A DNA stretch of 47,587 nt from NCBI GenBank assembly GCA_041695325.1, contig JBGFRC010000040.1, positions 1 to 47,587 on the forward strand, written 5' to 3'. The notes beneath the pieces are model-generated. The model was not told where the DNA came from. It worked only from the letters and a program-made list of their open reading frames with translations, and made no database searches. Positions 39,850-47,587 of this stretch are shown piece after piece. This DNA is from SURF-13 sp041695325 (GTDB taxonomy: Bacteria > Pseudomonadota > Gammaproteobacteria > SURF-13). How positions within the stretch are numbered: the first letter of the stretch is position 1; every line of letters begins with the position of its first letter. The translations under genes and the position numbers were made by a program.

Positions 39850-41643
39850 GTGTCGCCGGTCCAGCCGTTAATTCCGCAACACGTTTCAGGTGCCAGGATA
39901 TACCGGCGCCTGTTGACCTATGTAAAACCCTATTGGCTCGCCTTTCTGATCTCGGTGCTGGCCATGGCGCTGTTTGCCGCCACCGAGACCGGCTTTGCCG
40001 CCATCATGAAGCCGTTGCTGGACGGCAGTTTTGTCGCACGCGATGCCGACGCCATCCGTTACGTGCCGCTCATGCTGATCGGCCTGTTCGTGCTGCGCGG
40101 CGTCGCGGGTTTCCTTTCCGATTACTGCGTCAACTGGGTGGGGCGCAACGTGGTGCGCGACGTGCGCCGCGCCATGTTCGAACAACTGCTGCGTCTGCCC
40201 GCCTCGTTCTATGACGCGACCTCATCGGGACAACTGCTGTCCAGGCTGACTTACGACGTGGAGCAGGTGGCGCAGGCGTCCACCAGCGCGGTGACGGTGC
40301 TGGTGAAGGACACGCTCACGGTGCTGGGCTTGTTAATCTGGATGTTTTATCTCAACGTCCTGCTGGCGGCCGTGTTTGTCATCGCCGGCCCGCCCATCGC
40401 GCTGCTGGTGCGTTATGTGAACCTGCGCTTTCGCCGTATCAGTACGCGATTGCAACACTCCGTGGGTGACGTTACCCACGTGGCGGAGGAGGCGATACAG
40501 GCGCAGCGCGTGGTCAAGGTGTTCGGCGGACGGCGGCAGGAAATGGAGCAGTTCGGCAAGGCCAATGAGTCCAACCGCCGCCTTAACATGAAGCTCGCCG
40601 CCACCTCGGCCTCCAGCACCGGCGTGATCCAGCTCATCAGCGCGACGGCGCTCGCCGCCGTCATCTTCATCGCCACGCTGGATTCCGTACTCGCCACCAT
40701 CAGCGTGGGCGGCTTCATGTCCTTCGTCGCGGCCATGGTGCTGATGATGGGGCCGATGAAGCGCGTCACCAGCGTCAATGCCGTGCTGCAGCGCGGCATC
40801 GCCGCCGCACAAAGCATTTTTGCCTTGCTTGACACCGGCGCGGAACGCGACACCGGCACGCAGCGCATTGCGCGCGCGCAGGGCGCGCTGGTCTATCGTC
40901 AGGTCAACTTCGATTACGGCAAGGGGCCAGTGCTGCGCGACATTACTTTCAACGTACGCCCCGGACAAACCGTGGCCCTGGTGGGCCGCTCCGGCAGCGG
41001 CAAATCCACCCTGGTGGGCCTGCTGCCACGCTTCTACGACGTGACATCGGGCCGGATCACGCTGGATGGGCAGGACGTCCGCGCGCTCGCCCTGGAAAGC
41101 CTGCGCGACCAGATTGCCCTGGTGAGCCAGGAGGTGGTGTTGTTCAATGACACCATCGCGCGCAACATCGCCTACGGCAAGCTGGCGCAGGCGAGCGAAC
41201 AGGCGATCATCCAGGCCGCCGAGGCCGCGTACGCGATGGAATTCATCCGCAACCTGCCGCAGGGGCTTGACACCGTGGTGGGTGAAAACGGCGTACTGCT
41301 CTCCGGCGGCCAGCGTCAGCGCATCGCCATCGCGCGCGCGTTGCTGAAGGACGCGCCGGTGCTGATACTGGATGAAGCCACTTCCGCGCTGGACAGCGAA
41401 TCGGAGCGTTACATCCAGGCCGCGCTGGAGCGCCTGATGCAGCGGCGCACCACGCTGGTGATCGCGCACCGTCTGTCCACCATCGAGCGCGCCGACCTGA
41501 TTCTGGTGCTGCACGAAGGCCGTATCGTGGAAAGCGGCGGGCACGCCGAACTGCTGGCGCAAAACGGCCACTACGCGGCACTGCACCGCATGCAGTTTCA
41601 CGACTCGGCACAAGCGCAACCGGCTGCCGAAACACACTATTGA
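39850..41643 (+). CDS. msbA: Lipid A export ATP-binding/permease protein
   Basis: Flips core-lipid A across the inner membrane. 597 residues: six-helix domain (about 20-310), then the ATPase with Walker A VGRSGSGKSTLVGLLPRFYD, signature LLSGGQRQRIAIARALL, Walker B LILDEATSALD and H-loop IAHRLSTIERAD. GTG start directly after exbD. It overlaps lpxK by 4 nt, the usual msbA-lpxK arrangement. Confidence 0.95.
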   Translation: MSPVQPLIPQHVSGARIYRRLLTYVKPYWLAFLISVLAMALFAATETGFAAIMKPLLDGSFVARDADAIRYVPLMLIGLFVLRGVAGFLSDYCVNWVGRNVVRDVRRAMFEQLLRLPASFYDATSSGQLLSRLTYDVEQVAQASTSAVTVLVKDTLTVLGLLIWMFYLNVLLAAVFVIAGPPIALLVRYVNLRFRRISTRLQHSVGDVTHVAEEAIQAQRVVKVFGGRRQEMEQFGKANESNRRLNMKLAATSASSTGVIQLISATALAAVIFIATLDSVLATISVGGFMSFVAAMVLMMGPMKRVTSVNAVLQRGIAAAQSIFALLDTGAERDTGTQRIARAQGALVYRQVNFDYGKGPVLRDITFNVRPGQTVALVGRSGSGKSTLVGLLPRFYDVTSGRITLDGQDVRALALESLRDQIALVSQEVVLFNDTIARNIAYGKLAQASEQAIIQAAEAAYAMEFIRNLPQGLDTVVGENGVLLSGGQRQRIAIARALLKDAPVLILDEATSALDSESERYIQAALERLMQRRTTLVIAHRLSTIERADLILVLHEGRIVESGGHAELLAQNGHYAALHRMQFHDSAQAQPAAETHY

Positions 41644-42635
41644 TTCTACGACTCGTGAAGCGGCTGGAGCATTGCTGGTACAGTAAAAATCCCGTTGCCC
41701 TGGCGCTGCTGCCCTTGTCCTGGCTGTTCCGCGTTGCGGCCGCCTTGCGGCGCCGCGCTTATCGCGCGGGGTGGCTCAGGGCGGAGCGTTTGCCCGTTCC
41801 CGTCATTGTCGTGGGCAACATCACCGTGGGCGGCGCGGGCAAGACGCCGCTGGTCATCCGGCTGGTGGAATTTTTACGCGCCCGGGGCTGTCGCCCCGGC
41901 GTGGTGAGCCGCGGTTACGGCGGGAAAGCGCGCCTGCCGCGGCTGGTATTGCCGGACGGCGACACGCGCGAGACCGGCGATGAGGCGGTATTGCTGGCCC
42001 GCCGCTGCGCCTGCCCGGTGATGACCGGCAAGGATCGCGTAGCGGCCGCGCGCGCCTTGAGGGGACAATGCGACGTCATCGTCAGCGACGACGGCCTGCA
42101 ACATTACAGACTCGCGCGTGACATCGAGATCGCCGTGGTGGACGGCGCGCGCCACTTCGGCAACGGTTTTTGTCTGCCCGCCGGGCCGTTGCGTGAACCG
42201 GTTACGCGTCTGAAGCAGGTGGATATGGTGGTGGTGAACGGCGGCAGCGCCGGGCGGGGCGAGTTCAGCATGCGCCTGCAACCCCTGAGCTGGCGTAATC
42301 TATGCGATGAAACGAATACGCGCGAGTTCGCCGCCTTCGGGGGACTCACCGTGCACGCCGTGGCCGCCATAGCCCACCCGCAGCGCTTTTTCAATACCCT
42401 GCGCGAACACGGGCTTTCAATCATTGAACATCCCTTCCCCGACCATCATCCCTTCGAATTGGCCGATCTCGATTTTGCCGCCGACCGGCCGGTGCTCATG
42501 ACCGAAAAGGATGCGGTAAAATGTAAACGCTTCGCCAAGCCGAATTACTGGTATCTGCCGGTTGAGGCCAGGCTTGATGACTCATTTGATGCGCGGCTTA
42601 CGCAACTTCTGAAAGAGCGCGGGGAACAAATTTAA
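41640..42635 (+). CDS. lpxK: Tetraacyldisaccharide 4'-kinase
   Basis: Phosphorylates the lipid A precursor at the 4' position. 331 residues; membrane-associated N-terminus, Walker A GNITVGGAGKTPLVIRL, the SRGYGG motif and DDGLQHYRLARD. TTG start overlapping the msbA stop (TTGA); GTG 41655 is the alternative. Confidence 0.94.
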   Translation: MILRLVKRLEHCWYSKNPVALALLPLSWLFRVAAALRRRAYRAGWLRAERLPVPVIVVGNITVGGAGKTPLVIRLVEFLRARGCRPGVVSRGYGGKARLPRLVLPDGDTRETGDEAVLLARRCACPVMTGKDRVAAARALRGQCDVIVSDDGLQHYRLARDIEIAVVDGARHFGNGFCLPAGPLREPVTRLKQVDMVVVNGGSAGRGEFSMRLQPLSWRNLCDETNTREFAAFGGLTVHAVAAIAHPQRFFNTLREHGLSIIEHPFPDHHPFELADLDFAADRPVLMTEKDAVKCKRFAKPNYWYLPVEARLDDSFDARLTQLLKERGEQI

Positions 42636-42820
42636 TGGACAAAAAACTGCTTGAAATTCTGGTGTGCCCGGTTTGCAAAGGGCCGCTTGTGTATCAAAAA
42701 TCAGCGGCGGAATTGATCTGCAAGTGGGACAAGCTCGCCTACCCGGTGCGTGATGACATCCCGGTGATGCTGGAAGGCGAGGTGCGCAAGCTGAGCAGCG
42801 AAGAGCTGGATGCGCTTTAA
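42635..42820 (+). CDS. ycaR: Trm112-family small zinc-finger-like protein (YcaR type)
   Basis: 61 residues, DKKLLEILVCPVCKGPLVYQ, then LAYPVRDDIPVMLEGEVRKL: the Trm112/YcaR fold common between lpxK and kdsB. Function in bacteria is not firmly known. The start ATG overlaps the lpxK stop. Confidence 0.92.
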   Translation: MDKKLLEILVCPVCKGPLVYQKSAAELICKWDKLAYPVRDDIPVMLEGEVRKLSSEELDAL

Positions 42821-43571
42821 GGTCATTATCCCGGCGCGTTATGCCTCCACGCGCCTGCCCGGAAAGCCGCTGCGCGAGCTGGCCGGCAAGCCCATGCTGC
42901 AACACGTGTTCGAGCGCGCGTGCGTCAGCGGCGCGGAACGGGTCATCATCGCCACCGATGACGAACGCATCCGCCGCGCCGCGCACGCGTTTGGCGCCGA
43001 GGCGTGCATGACCTCGGAGGCGCACGCCTCCGGTACCGACCGTCTGGCCGAAGCCGCGCAACAGCTCGGCCTCGCCGATGACGAGATCGTGGTCAACCTG
43101 CAAGGCGACGAGCCGCTGATGCCGCCCGCGCTCATCCGCCAGGTGGCGGAGACGATGGCCGGACATCACGGCGTCGGCATAACGACCATATGCACACCCA
43201 TAGACCATGCCGACGAGTTGTTTGACGCGCACGTGGTCAAGGTGGTCATGGACGGCCGCGGCAACGCATTGTACTTCAGCCGCGCCCCGATTCCGTGGCA
43301 GCGCGCGGCGTTCGCCGACGGCAAGCGCGAGCTGCCGCCCGATGCCGGATGCTACCGGCATATTGGACTGTACGCCTATCGCGTGGGATTTCTACAGCAA
43401 TTCGTGACCTGGCCGCCGTGCGCGCTGGAGCAGGCGGAGGCGCTGGAACAGTTGCGTGTGCTGTGGAACGGACACAAGATACAGGTGGCGCTGGCCTGTG
43501 CCACGCCCGGCCCCGGCGTAGATACGGAGCAGGATTTAGCCAGAGCGCATGAGCTATTGCTCGGCCATTAG
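42810..43571 (+). CDS. kdsB: CMP-KDO synthetase (3-deoxy-manno-octulosonate cytidylyltransferase)
   Basis: Activates KDO for attachment to lipid A. 253 residues; FKVIIPARYASTRLPGKPLR, VVNLQGDEPLMPPALI, YRHIGLYAYRVGFL. It overlaps the Trm112-type gene by 11 nt. Its end overlaps the convergent small gene by 18 nt. Confidence 0.96.
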   Translation: MRFKVIIPARYASTRLPGKPLRELAGKPMLQHVFERACVSGAERVIIATDDERIRRAAHAFGAEACMTSEAHASGTDRLAEAAQQLGLADDEIVVNLQGDEPLMPPALIRQVAETMAGHHGVGITTICTPIDHADELFDAHVVKVVMDGRGNALYFSRAPIPWQRAAFADGKRELPPDAGCYRHIGLYAYRVGFLQQFVTWPPCALEQAEALEQLRVLWNGHKIQVALACATPGPGVDTEQDLARAHELLLGH

Positions 43572-43832
43572 TTCCAGGGCGACAAAGTCAGCATGCACCG
43601 CATCCGCCGCTGCATCCCACGCCAGGACGGTATACAGCTCCGCCACCCGGCGGTGCGCCTCGCCGTGCTGGTCGGGCTGGATCACGTCGTGAGGAGACAA
43701 ATCCTGCAACACCAGCGCCGGGCCGTCTTCCAGCACCTCGATGACCCGGCATTCGAGACCGTGGTGACGCACGCGCCGGCCTATCAGGCTGCGTAATTTG
43801 TCCAGACCGGGTTTTTCATGCGCGGGAAACAT
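43554..43832 (-). CDS. Small hypothetical protein
   Basis: 92 residues: GLDKLRSLIGRRVRHHGLEC, RVIEVLEDGPALVLQDLS, HRRVAELYTVLAWDAAADAV. Looks like a short beta-barrel-type domain with an acidic C-terminus. No family recognised. It is convergent with kdsB, overlapping it slightly. The coherent hydrophobic pattern supports it as a real gene. Confidence 0.6.
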   Translation of the reverse strand: MFPAHEKPGLDKLRSLIGRRVRHHGLECRVIEVLEDGPALVLQDLSPHDVIQPDQHGEAHRRVAELYTVLAWDAAADAVHADFVALELMAEQ

Positions 43833-43874
43833 GCGTCAAGACTAATGAATCTGATTATCAATTGGAAGGGCTAA

Positions 43875-44351
43875 ATGATTAAAGTGTTATTCGTGTGCAT
43901 GGGCAATATCTGCCGCTCGCCGCTGGCGGAAGGCGCTTTCTCGCGCTTGCTGGAGCAGCACCGGCTTGGCGACCGCATCAGCGTGGATTCCGCCGGCACG
44001 CACGATTATCACGTCGGCGAGCCGCCCGACCCGCGCGCCCAGGCGGCCGCGCTGCGGCGCGGCCTGGACATCAGCGGGCAGCGCGCGCGTCTCGTGCAAC
44101 GGGAAGACTTTGCGCGTTTTGATTACCTCCTGGCCATGGACCGGCAGAACTATGCGCGGCTGGAAAAATTATCCGCGCAGCAGGAGGACAGGCGCAAGCT
44201 CAGGCTGTTTCTCGAATACGCGCCGCATTTGGGCGAGGTTGAAGTGCCAGACCCGTATTATGGCGGCCCCGGCGGCTTTGAGCGCGTGCTGGACATGGTC
44301 GAGGAAGCGGCGCTGGGATTGCTGGAACATATCCGCAGGCAGCATCTTTAA
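43875..44351 (+). CDS. Low-molecular-weight protein-tyrosine phosphatase
   Basis: 158 residues; P-loop VLFVCMGNICRSPLAEGAF (C-x5-R) at 5-23 and the general-acid Asp in VPDPYYGG. Wzb/Etp-like enzymes of this size dephosphorylate tyrosine kinases of capsule synthesis, but no kinase gene is adjacent, so the substrate is open. Confidence 0.93.
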   Translation: MIKVLFVCMGNICRSPLAEGAFSRLLEQHRLGDRISVDSAGTHDYHVGEPPDPRAQAAALRRGLDISGQRARLVQREDFARFDYLLAMDRQNYARLEKLSAQQEDRRKLRLFLEYAPHLGEVEVPDPYYGGPGGFERVLDMVEEAALGLLEHIRRQHL

Positions 44352-44357
44352 TGACTC

Positions 44358-45209
44358 ATGCGCCGTGATTTATCCAATGCGATAACCGAGGCGCTGGGGC
44401 TGTCCGCGCGCGCCGTTCAGCCCCTGCATGGCGGCTGCGTCGGCGAGGTGTATCAGGTCACACTGGGCGATGACACGCGCATCGTTGCCAAGGTGGACGG
44501 CCGGGGACGGCTGTCATGCGAAGGCGACATGCTGCGCTATCTGGCCGCGCATAGCGCGCTGCCCGTCCCCGCCGTGCTGCACAGCTCGCCGCAGTTGCTG
44601 CTCATGGAATTCGTGCAAGGGGAAAGCCGTTTCAATCGCGCGGCGGAGCGGCACGCGGCGGAATTGCTTGCCGCATTGCACGGCGTGCGCGCGCCCGCCT
44701 TCGGATTTGAGACCGCGACTCTGATCGGCGGGCTGCACCAGCCCAATCCGTGGAATGCATCGTGGCTGGAGTTCTTTCGTGAGCAGCGGCTGCTGTACAT
44801 GGGAGCGGAGGCGCTGCGCGCCGGGCGCATGCCACAGCGTTTGTATGCGCGCCTGGAAAAATTCGCGCATGACCTCGATTGCTGGCTGGATGAGCCGGCA
44901 CATCCCGCGCTGATACACGGCGACGTATGGACCGCCAACGTGCTGGCGCGAAACGGACGCATCACCGGCTTCATTGACCCGGCGATCTACTACGGGGATG
45001 CGGAGATCGAGCTCGCCTTCACCACGCTGTTCGGCACCTTCGGCAGCGCGTTTTTTGAACGCTATCAGGAGCTGCGGCCGTTAAAGCCCGGATTCTTCGA
45101 GGAGCGGCGCGATATCTACAATCTCTATCCGCTGCTGGTGCACGTGCGCCTGTTCGGCGGCGGCTACGCCGCTTCGGTGGATCAGGCTCTCGGCCGTTTC
45201 GGATATTAG
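44358..45209 (+). CDS. Fructosamine-3-kinase family protein
   Basis: 283 residues, aminoglycoside-phosphotransferase-like kinase. QPLHGGCVGEVYQVTLGDD at the nucleotide site, catalytic LIHGDVWTANVLARNGRITG and metal Asp in FIDPAIYYGDAEIELAF. Relatives phosphorylate fructosamines or ribulosamines on glycated proteins. It starts 6 nt after the phosphatase stop and ends in a 4-nt overlap with the convergent rne. Confidence 0.9.
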   Translation: MRRDLSNAITEALGLSARAVQPLHGGCVGEVYQVTLGDDTRIVAKVDGRGRLSCEGDMLRYLAAHSALPVPAVLHSSPQLLLMEFVQGESRFNRAAERHAAELLAALHGVRAPAFGFETATLIGGLHQPNPWNASWLEFFREQRLLYMGAEALRAGRMPQRLYARLEKFAHDLDCWLDEPAHPALIHGDVWTANVLARNGRITGFIDPAIYYGDAEIELAFTTLFGTFGSAFFERYQELRPLKPGFFEERRDIYNLYPLLVHVRLFGGGYAASVDQALGRFGY

Positions 45210-47368
45210 TCTGATTTGTCGAGTCCGGCGGGCAAGGCTTCCACGCCGGCTTGTCGCCTCTCGGTGGCGTGATTGGCGTATTCAGGCGGACGCGGGGCTT
45301 GCTCCATGTGCGTCTCGCGCGGGATGGAAAACTGCTCCTGGCGGGTTTCCACCTGAACGAAGCCGCTGGACGATTCGCCGCCGGACGGCGCGCTCACGGG
45401 CGGCGGGGAAGCGCCGGCTCCCGCGCTTTCCTGCTGCTGACGGCGGCGGCGCCCGCCGCGGCGTCCGCGACGGCGCCCGCCGCCTTCACCGGCCTTGGCG
45501 GGGGCGGGACGGGCCGTTTCAGCCGATGGCCGCTGTTCGGGATGGCGTTTGCCGTGCTCCGGCGCACGATGGGCATGGCGCGGGTGGCCGCGCTCGCGTT
45601 CCGGTTTGCGTTCATGGTGGGGTCTGCGCGCCGCCTCTTTACGGGGCGCTGCGGCAGGTCCGGGCTTTTTACCGCCCAGCAGCACGCTCCATAAGCGCTT
45701 CAGCAGGCCCGGCTCATACTCCTCTACGACCTTGGGCGCGCTGGGCGCGGCGGCGGGAGGAGGGGGCATGACGGGTATAGTCTTCACCGCGGGCTCCATG
45801 CTCACGGGACGCGCGGGGGTGATGAACTTTTCCACGGGTTTTTCCGGCGGCGTGACGGCGATCTGGTAGCTCGGCTGCGCCTCTTCCGCGGCCGGCGCCT
45901 CTTCGCCACGCACGCGCTGGATCTCATACCTGGGCGTCAGCATGGCCGGATTCGGCACCAGAACGATGCCGGTGGCGTGACGTTTCTCAATATTGCTCAG
46001 CGCCTGGCGTTTTTCGTTGAGCAGATAGGTGGCGACGTCCACCGGCACCTGCGCCACCACGCGCGCGGTGCTCTCCTTGATGGCCTCTTCCTCGATGATG
46101 CGCAGGATGGACAGCGCGGCGGACTCCACGCTTCTGATCGAACCATGGCCGTTGCAGCGCGGGCAAGACACCTGGCTGGTCTCGCCGAGCGAGGTGTGCA
46201 GACGCTGGCGCGACATCTCCAGCAGGCCGAAACGCGAGATCTGCTCGATCTGCACCCGCGCTCGATCTGCCTTGAGCGCCTCGCGCAGGCGGTTTTCGAC
46301 CTCGCGCTTGTTGCGCGCGGGGGTCATGTCTATGAAGTCAATCACGATCAGCCCGCCGATATCGCGCAGACGCAACTGGCGCGCTACCTCGTCGGCCGCT
46401 TCGAGATTGGTGTTGAGCGCGGTTTCCTCGATGTCGCTGCCCTGCGTGGCGCGTCCGGAGTTGATGTCTATTGAAACCATCGCCTCGGTATGATCTATCA
46501 CCATGGAACCGCCGGAAGGCAGGCGCACCTCGCGCTGGAACGCGGATTCGATCTGGCTTTCGATCTGATAGCGCGAAAACAGCGGCACGTGATCCTGGTA
46601 CAGCTTGAGCCTGGACAGATTATGCGGCATCACCTGCTGCATGAACTCGACCGCCTGGTTGTACACATTGGCGTCGTCTATCAGCACCTCGCCCACGTCC
46701 TTGCGCAGATTGTCGCGCAGCGCGCGGATGATGAAGCTGCTTTCCTGGTAGATCAGGCACGGCGCCGGCCGCTCCCTGGCGGCGGTTTCAATGGCGCGCC
46801 ACAGTTGCACCAGGTAATCGGCGTCCCACTGCAATTCCTCGACGCTGCGCCCGACGCCGGCGGTGCGCACGATGATGCCCATGTCCTCCGGGATTTGCAG
46901 GGCGTTGAGCGCCTCTCGCATGTCGCTGCGGTCCTCGCCCTCGATGCGGCGCGACACGCCGCCCGCGCGCGGGTTGTTCGGCATCAATACCAGATAACGC
47001 CCGGCCAGGCTGATGAAGGTGGTCAGCGCAGCACCCTTGGTGCCGCGTTCCTCCTTTTCCACCTGCACCAGGATTTCCTGGCCTTCCTTCAGGGCGTCCT
47101 TGATGTTCACCCGGCCGGTGCCGGCGTCGGGGCTGAAATAGCTGCGGGCGATTTCCCTTAGCGGGAGAAAACCGTGGCGCTCCGCGCCGTAATCCACAAA
47201 CGCCGCTTCCAGGGACGATTCGACGCGGCCGACGCGGCCCTTATAGATATTGGATTTCTTCTGCTCGCGGGTGGCGGTTTCGATATCCAAGTCATACAGG
47301 CGCTGGCCGTCAACCAGCGCGACACGCAACTCTTCAGGCTGAGTTGCGTTAATCAGCATTCTCTTCAT
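45206..47368 (-). CDS. rne: Ribonuclease E
   Basis: Endoribonuclease of mRNA decay and RNA processing. 720 residues: S1 domain (about 35-125), 5' sensor and RNase H-like domain (to about 280), DNase I-like catalytic domain with D301 (VSIDINSGRAT) and D344 (IVIDFIDM), zinc-link C402-P-R-C405. The C-terminal part (about 505-720) is Pro/Ala-rich with arginine-rich RNA-binding stretches (RRGRRGGRRRRQQQ) and is much shorter than in E. coli (1061). It probably lacks the full degradosome scaffold. AAGGA lies upstream of the start. Confidence 0.94.
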   Translation of the reverse strand: MKRMLINATQPEELRVALVDGQRLYDLDIETATREQKKSNIYKGRVGRVESSLEAAFVDYGAERHGFLPLREIARSYFSPDAGTGRVNIKDALKEGQEILVQVEKEERGTKGAALTTFISLAGRYLVLMPNNPRAGGVSRRIEGEDRSDMREALNALQIPEDMGIIVRTAGVGRSVEELQWDADYLVQLWRAIETAARERPAPCLIYQESSFIIRALRDNLRKDVGEVLIDDANVYNQAVEFMQQVMPHNLSRLKLYQDHVPLFSRYQIESQIESAFQREVRLPSGGSMVIDHTEAMVSIDINSGRATQGSDIEETALNTNLEAADEVARQLRLRDIGGLIVIDFIDMTPARNKREVENRLREALKADRARVQIEQISRFGLLEMSRQRLHTSLGETSQVSCPRCNGHGSIRSVESAALSILRIIEEEAIKESTARVVAQVPVDVATYLLNEKRQALSNIEKRHATGIVLVPNPAMLTPRYEIQRVRGEEAPAAEEAQPSYQIAVTPPEKPVEKFITPARPVSMEPAVKTIPVMPPPPAAAPSAPKVVEEYEPGLLKRLWSVLLGGKKPGPAAAPRKEAARRPHHERKPERERGHPRHAHRAPEHGKRHPEQRPSAETARPAPAKAGEGGGRRRGRRGGRRRRQQQESAGAGASPPPVSAPSGGESSSGFVQVETRQEQFSIPRETHMEQAPRPPEYANHATERRQAGVEALPAGLDKSD

Positions 47369-47587
47369 GTTGTATAATCCTTATATTTGCCACCGCAGCT
47401 CACGCGGGCGCGGCGGGTGAAAAACAGGCGTAACCAAGCATGCAAGGAGGGGGGCGCTTACGCGACCCTACACGGCCTCGGCGCCAATTTTGGATTTAGT
47501 CCAAATACTCACCGGCACCTGCTCAGGTACTGTTCACTGTCAGCTTGGCTGACAATAACTCTTTGTCTTACAAAGATTATTTTATAA
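47369..47587 (-). promoter_or_regulatory. rne 5' leader region
   Basis: At least 219 nt of gene-free sequence precede rne. Near the start is TATAAGGATTATACAAC (Shine-Dalgarno inside an imperfect TATA-type inverted repeat); further up a GTCAGCCAAGCTGAC palindrome (around 47537-47553) and an AT-rich edge. A long leader fits autoregulation of rne by its own product, as known for E. coli; the fold itself cannot be confirmed here. Confidence 0.5.

Overview
The window is a GC-rich chromosomal segment of a Gram-negative bacterium, most likely a gammaproteobacterium. The support is a LolCD lipoprotein exporter, an ExbB-ExbD-MsbA-LpxK-Trm112-KdsB lipid A/KDO cluster, an OxyR whose sensor cysteines fall at residues 199 and 208, RNase E with D301/D344 and a zinc-link pair, PBP1b, an rpsP-rimM-trmD-rplS operon, XerD and the AguA/AguB agmatine pathway. 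The exact taxon cannot be read from the sequence. Most of the window is dense housekeeping DNA; the unusual material lies in intergenic repeats and in two accessory patches.

Layout. 1-6.9 kb: TPR lipoprotein (cut by the edge) and PBP1b on the minus strand; NlpC/P60 lipoprotein and OxyR; a near-ideal OxyR operator; rubrerythrin, rubredoxin and a flavin rubredoxin reductase, a peroxide-detoxification set; a 53-residue pilin-like peptide. 6.9-12.3 kb is an accessory patch bracketed by two copies (R1, R2) of a four-hairpin repeat. It holds a broken nifQ, a TVP38/DedA-family membrane protein, fused remnants of an IS4-type and an IS3-type element, the last codons of a lost serS, and a two-gene polysaccharide locus (BcsA-like synthase with a PilZ motif, and BcsS). 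12.3-15 kb: a 5' half of tRNA-Ser followed by repeats, tRNA-Glu/tRNA-Ala, gltX, tRNA-Val and a second rubredoxin. 15-26.5 kb: thiD-thiE-hemL, ffh, NfeD protease plus slipin, rpsP-rimM-trmD-rplS, MGMT-xerD, yajQ and dsbC. 27.3-29.8 kb is a second accessory patch: an integron-cassette-like gene for a four-helix membrane protein, a patatin-like lipase and an Mrr fragment, with related repeats on both sides. 29.9-36.5 kb: triple-BON protein, THUMP protein, SagB-type oxidoreductase, and aroF, RsmB-type methyltransferase, aguB and aguA on the minus strand. 36.8-45.2 kb: lolC-lolD, exbB-exbD-msbA-lpxK-trm112-kdsB, a low-molecular-weight phosphatase and a fructosamine-kinase-like protein. 45.2 kb to the end: rne on the minus strand with a leader of about 220 nt.

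The strongest unexplained signal is structural. A family of compact modules (at least seven copies, both strands) consists of a small triloop hairpin, a second hairpin whose loop is almost always A-N-G-G-A-N while its stem changes freely with compensating bases, and often a conserved tail near TTTCRAGCGNAGCRGGANGC. Several copies are joined to partial 5' copies of tRNA genes. The larger R1/R2 element also keeps all four hairpins through compensatory substitutions. Conserved structure on changing sequence suggests selection on, or propagation through, folded single-stranded DNA or RNA. The best candidates for something new are this repeat system and the cassette-like gene at 27.5-28.1 kb.
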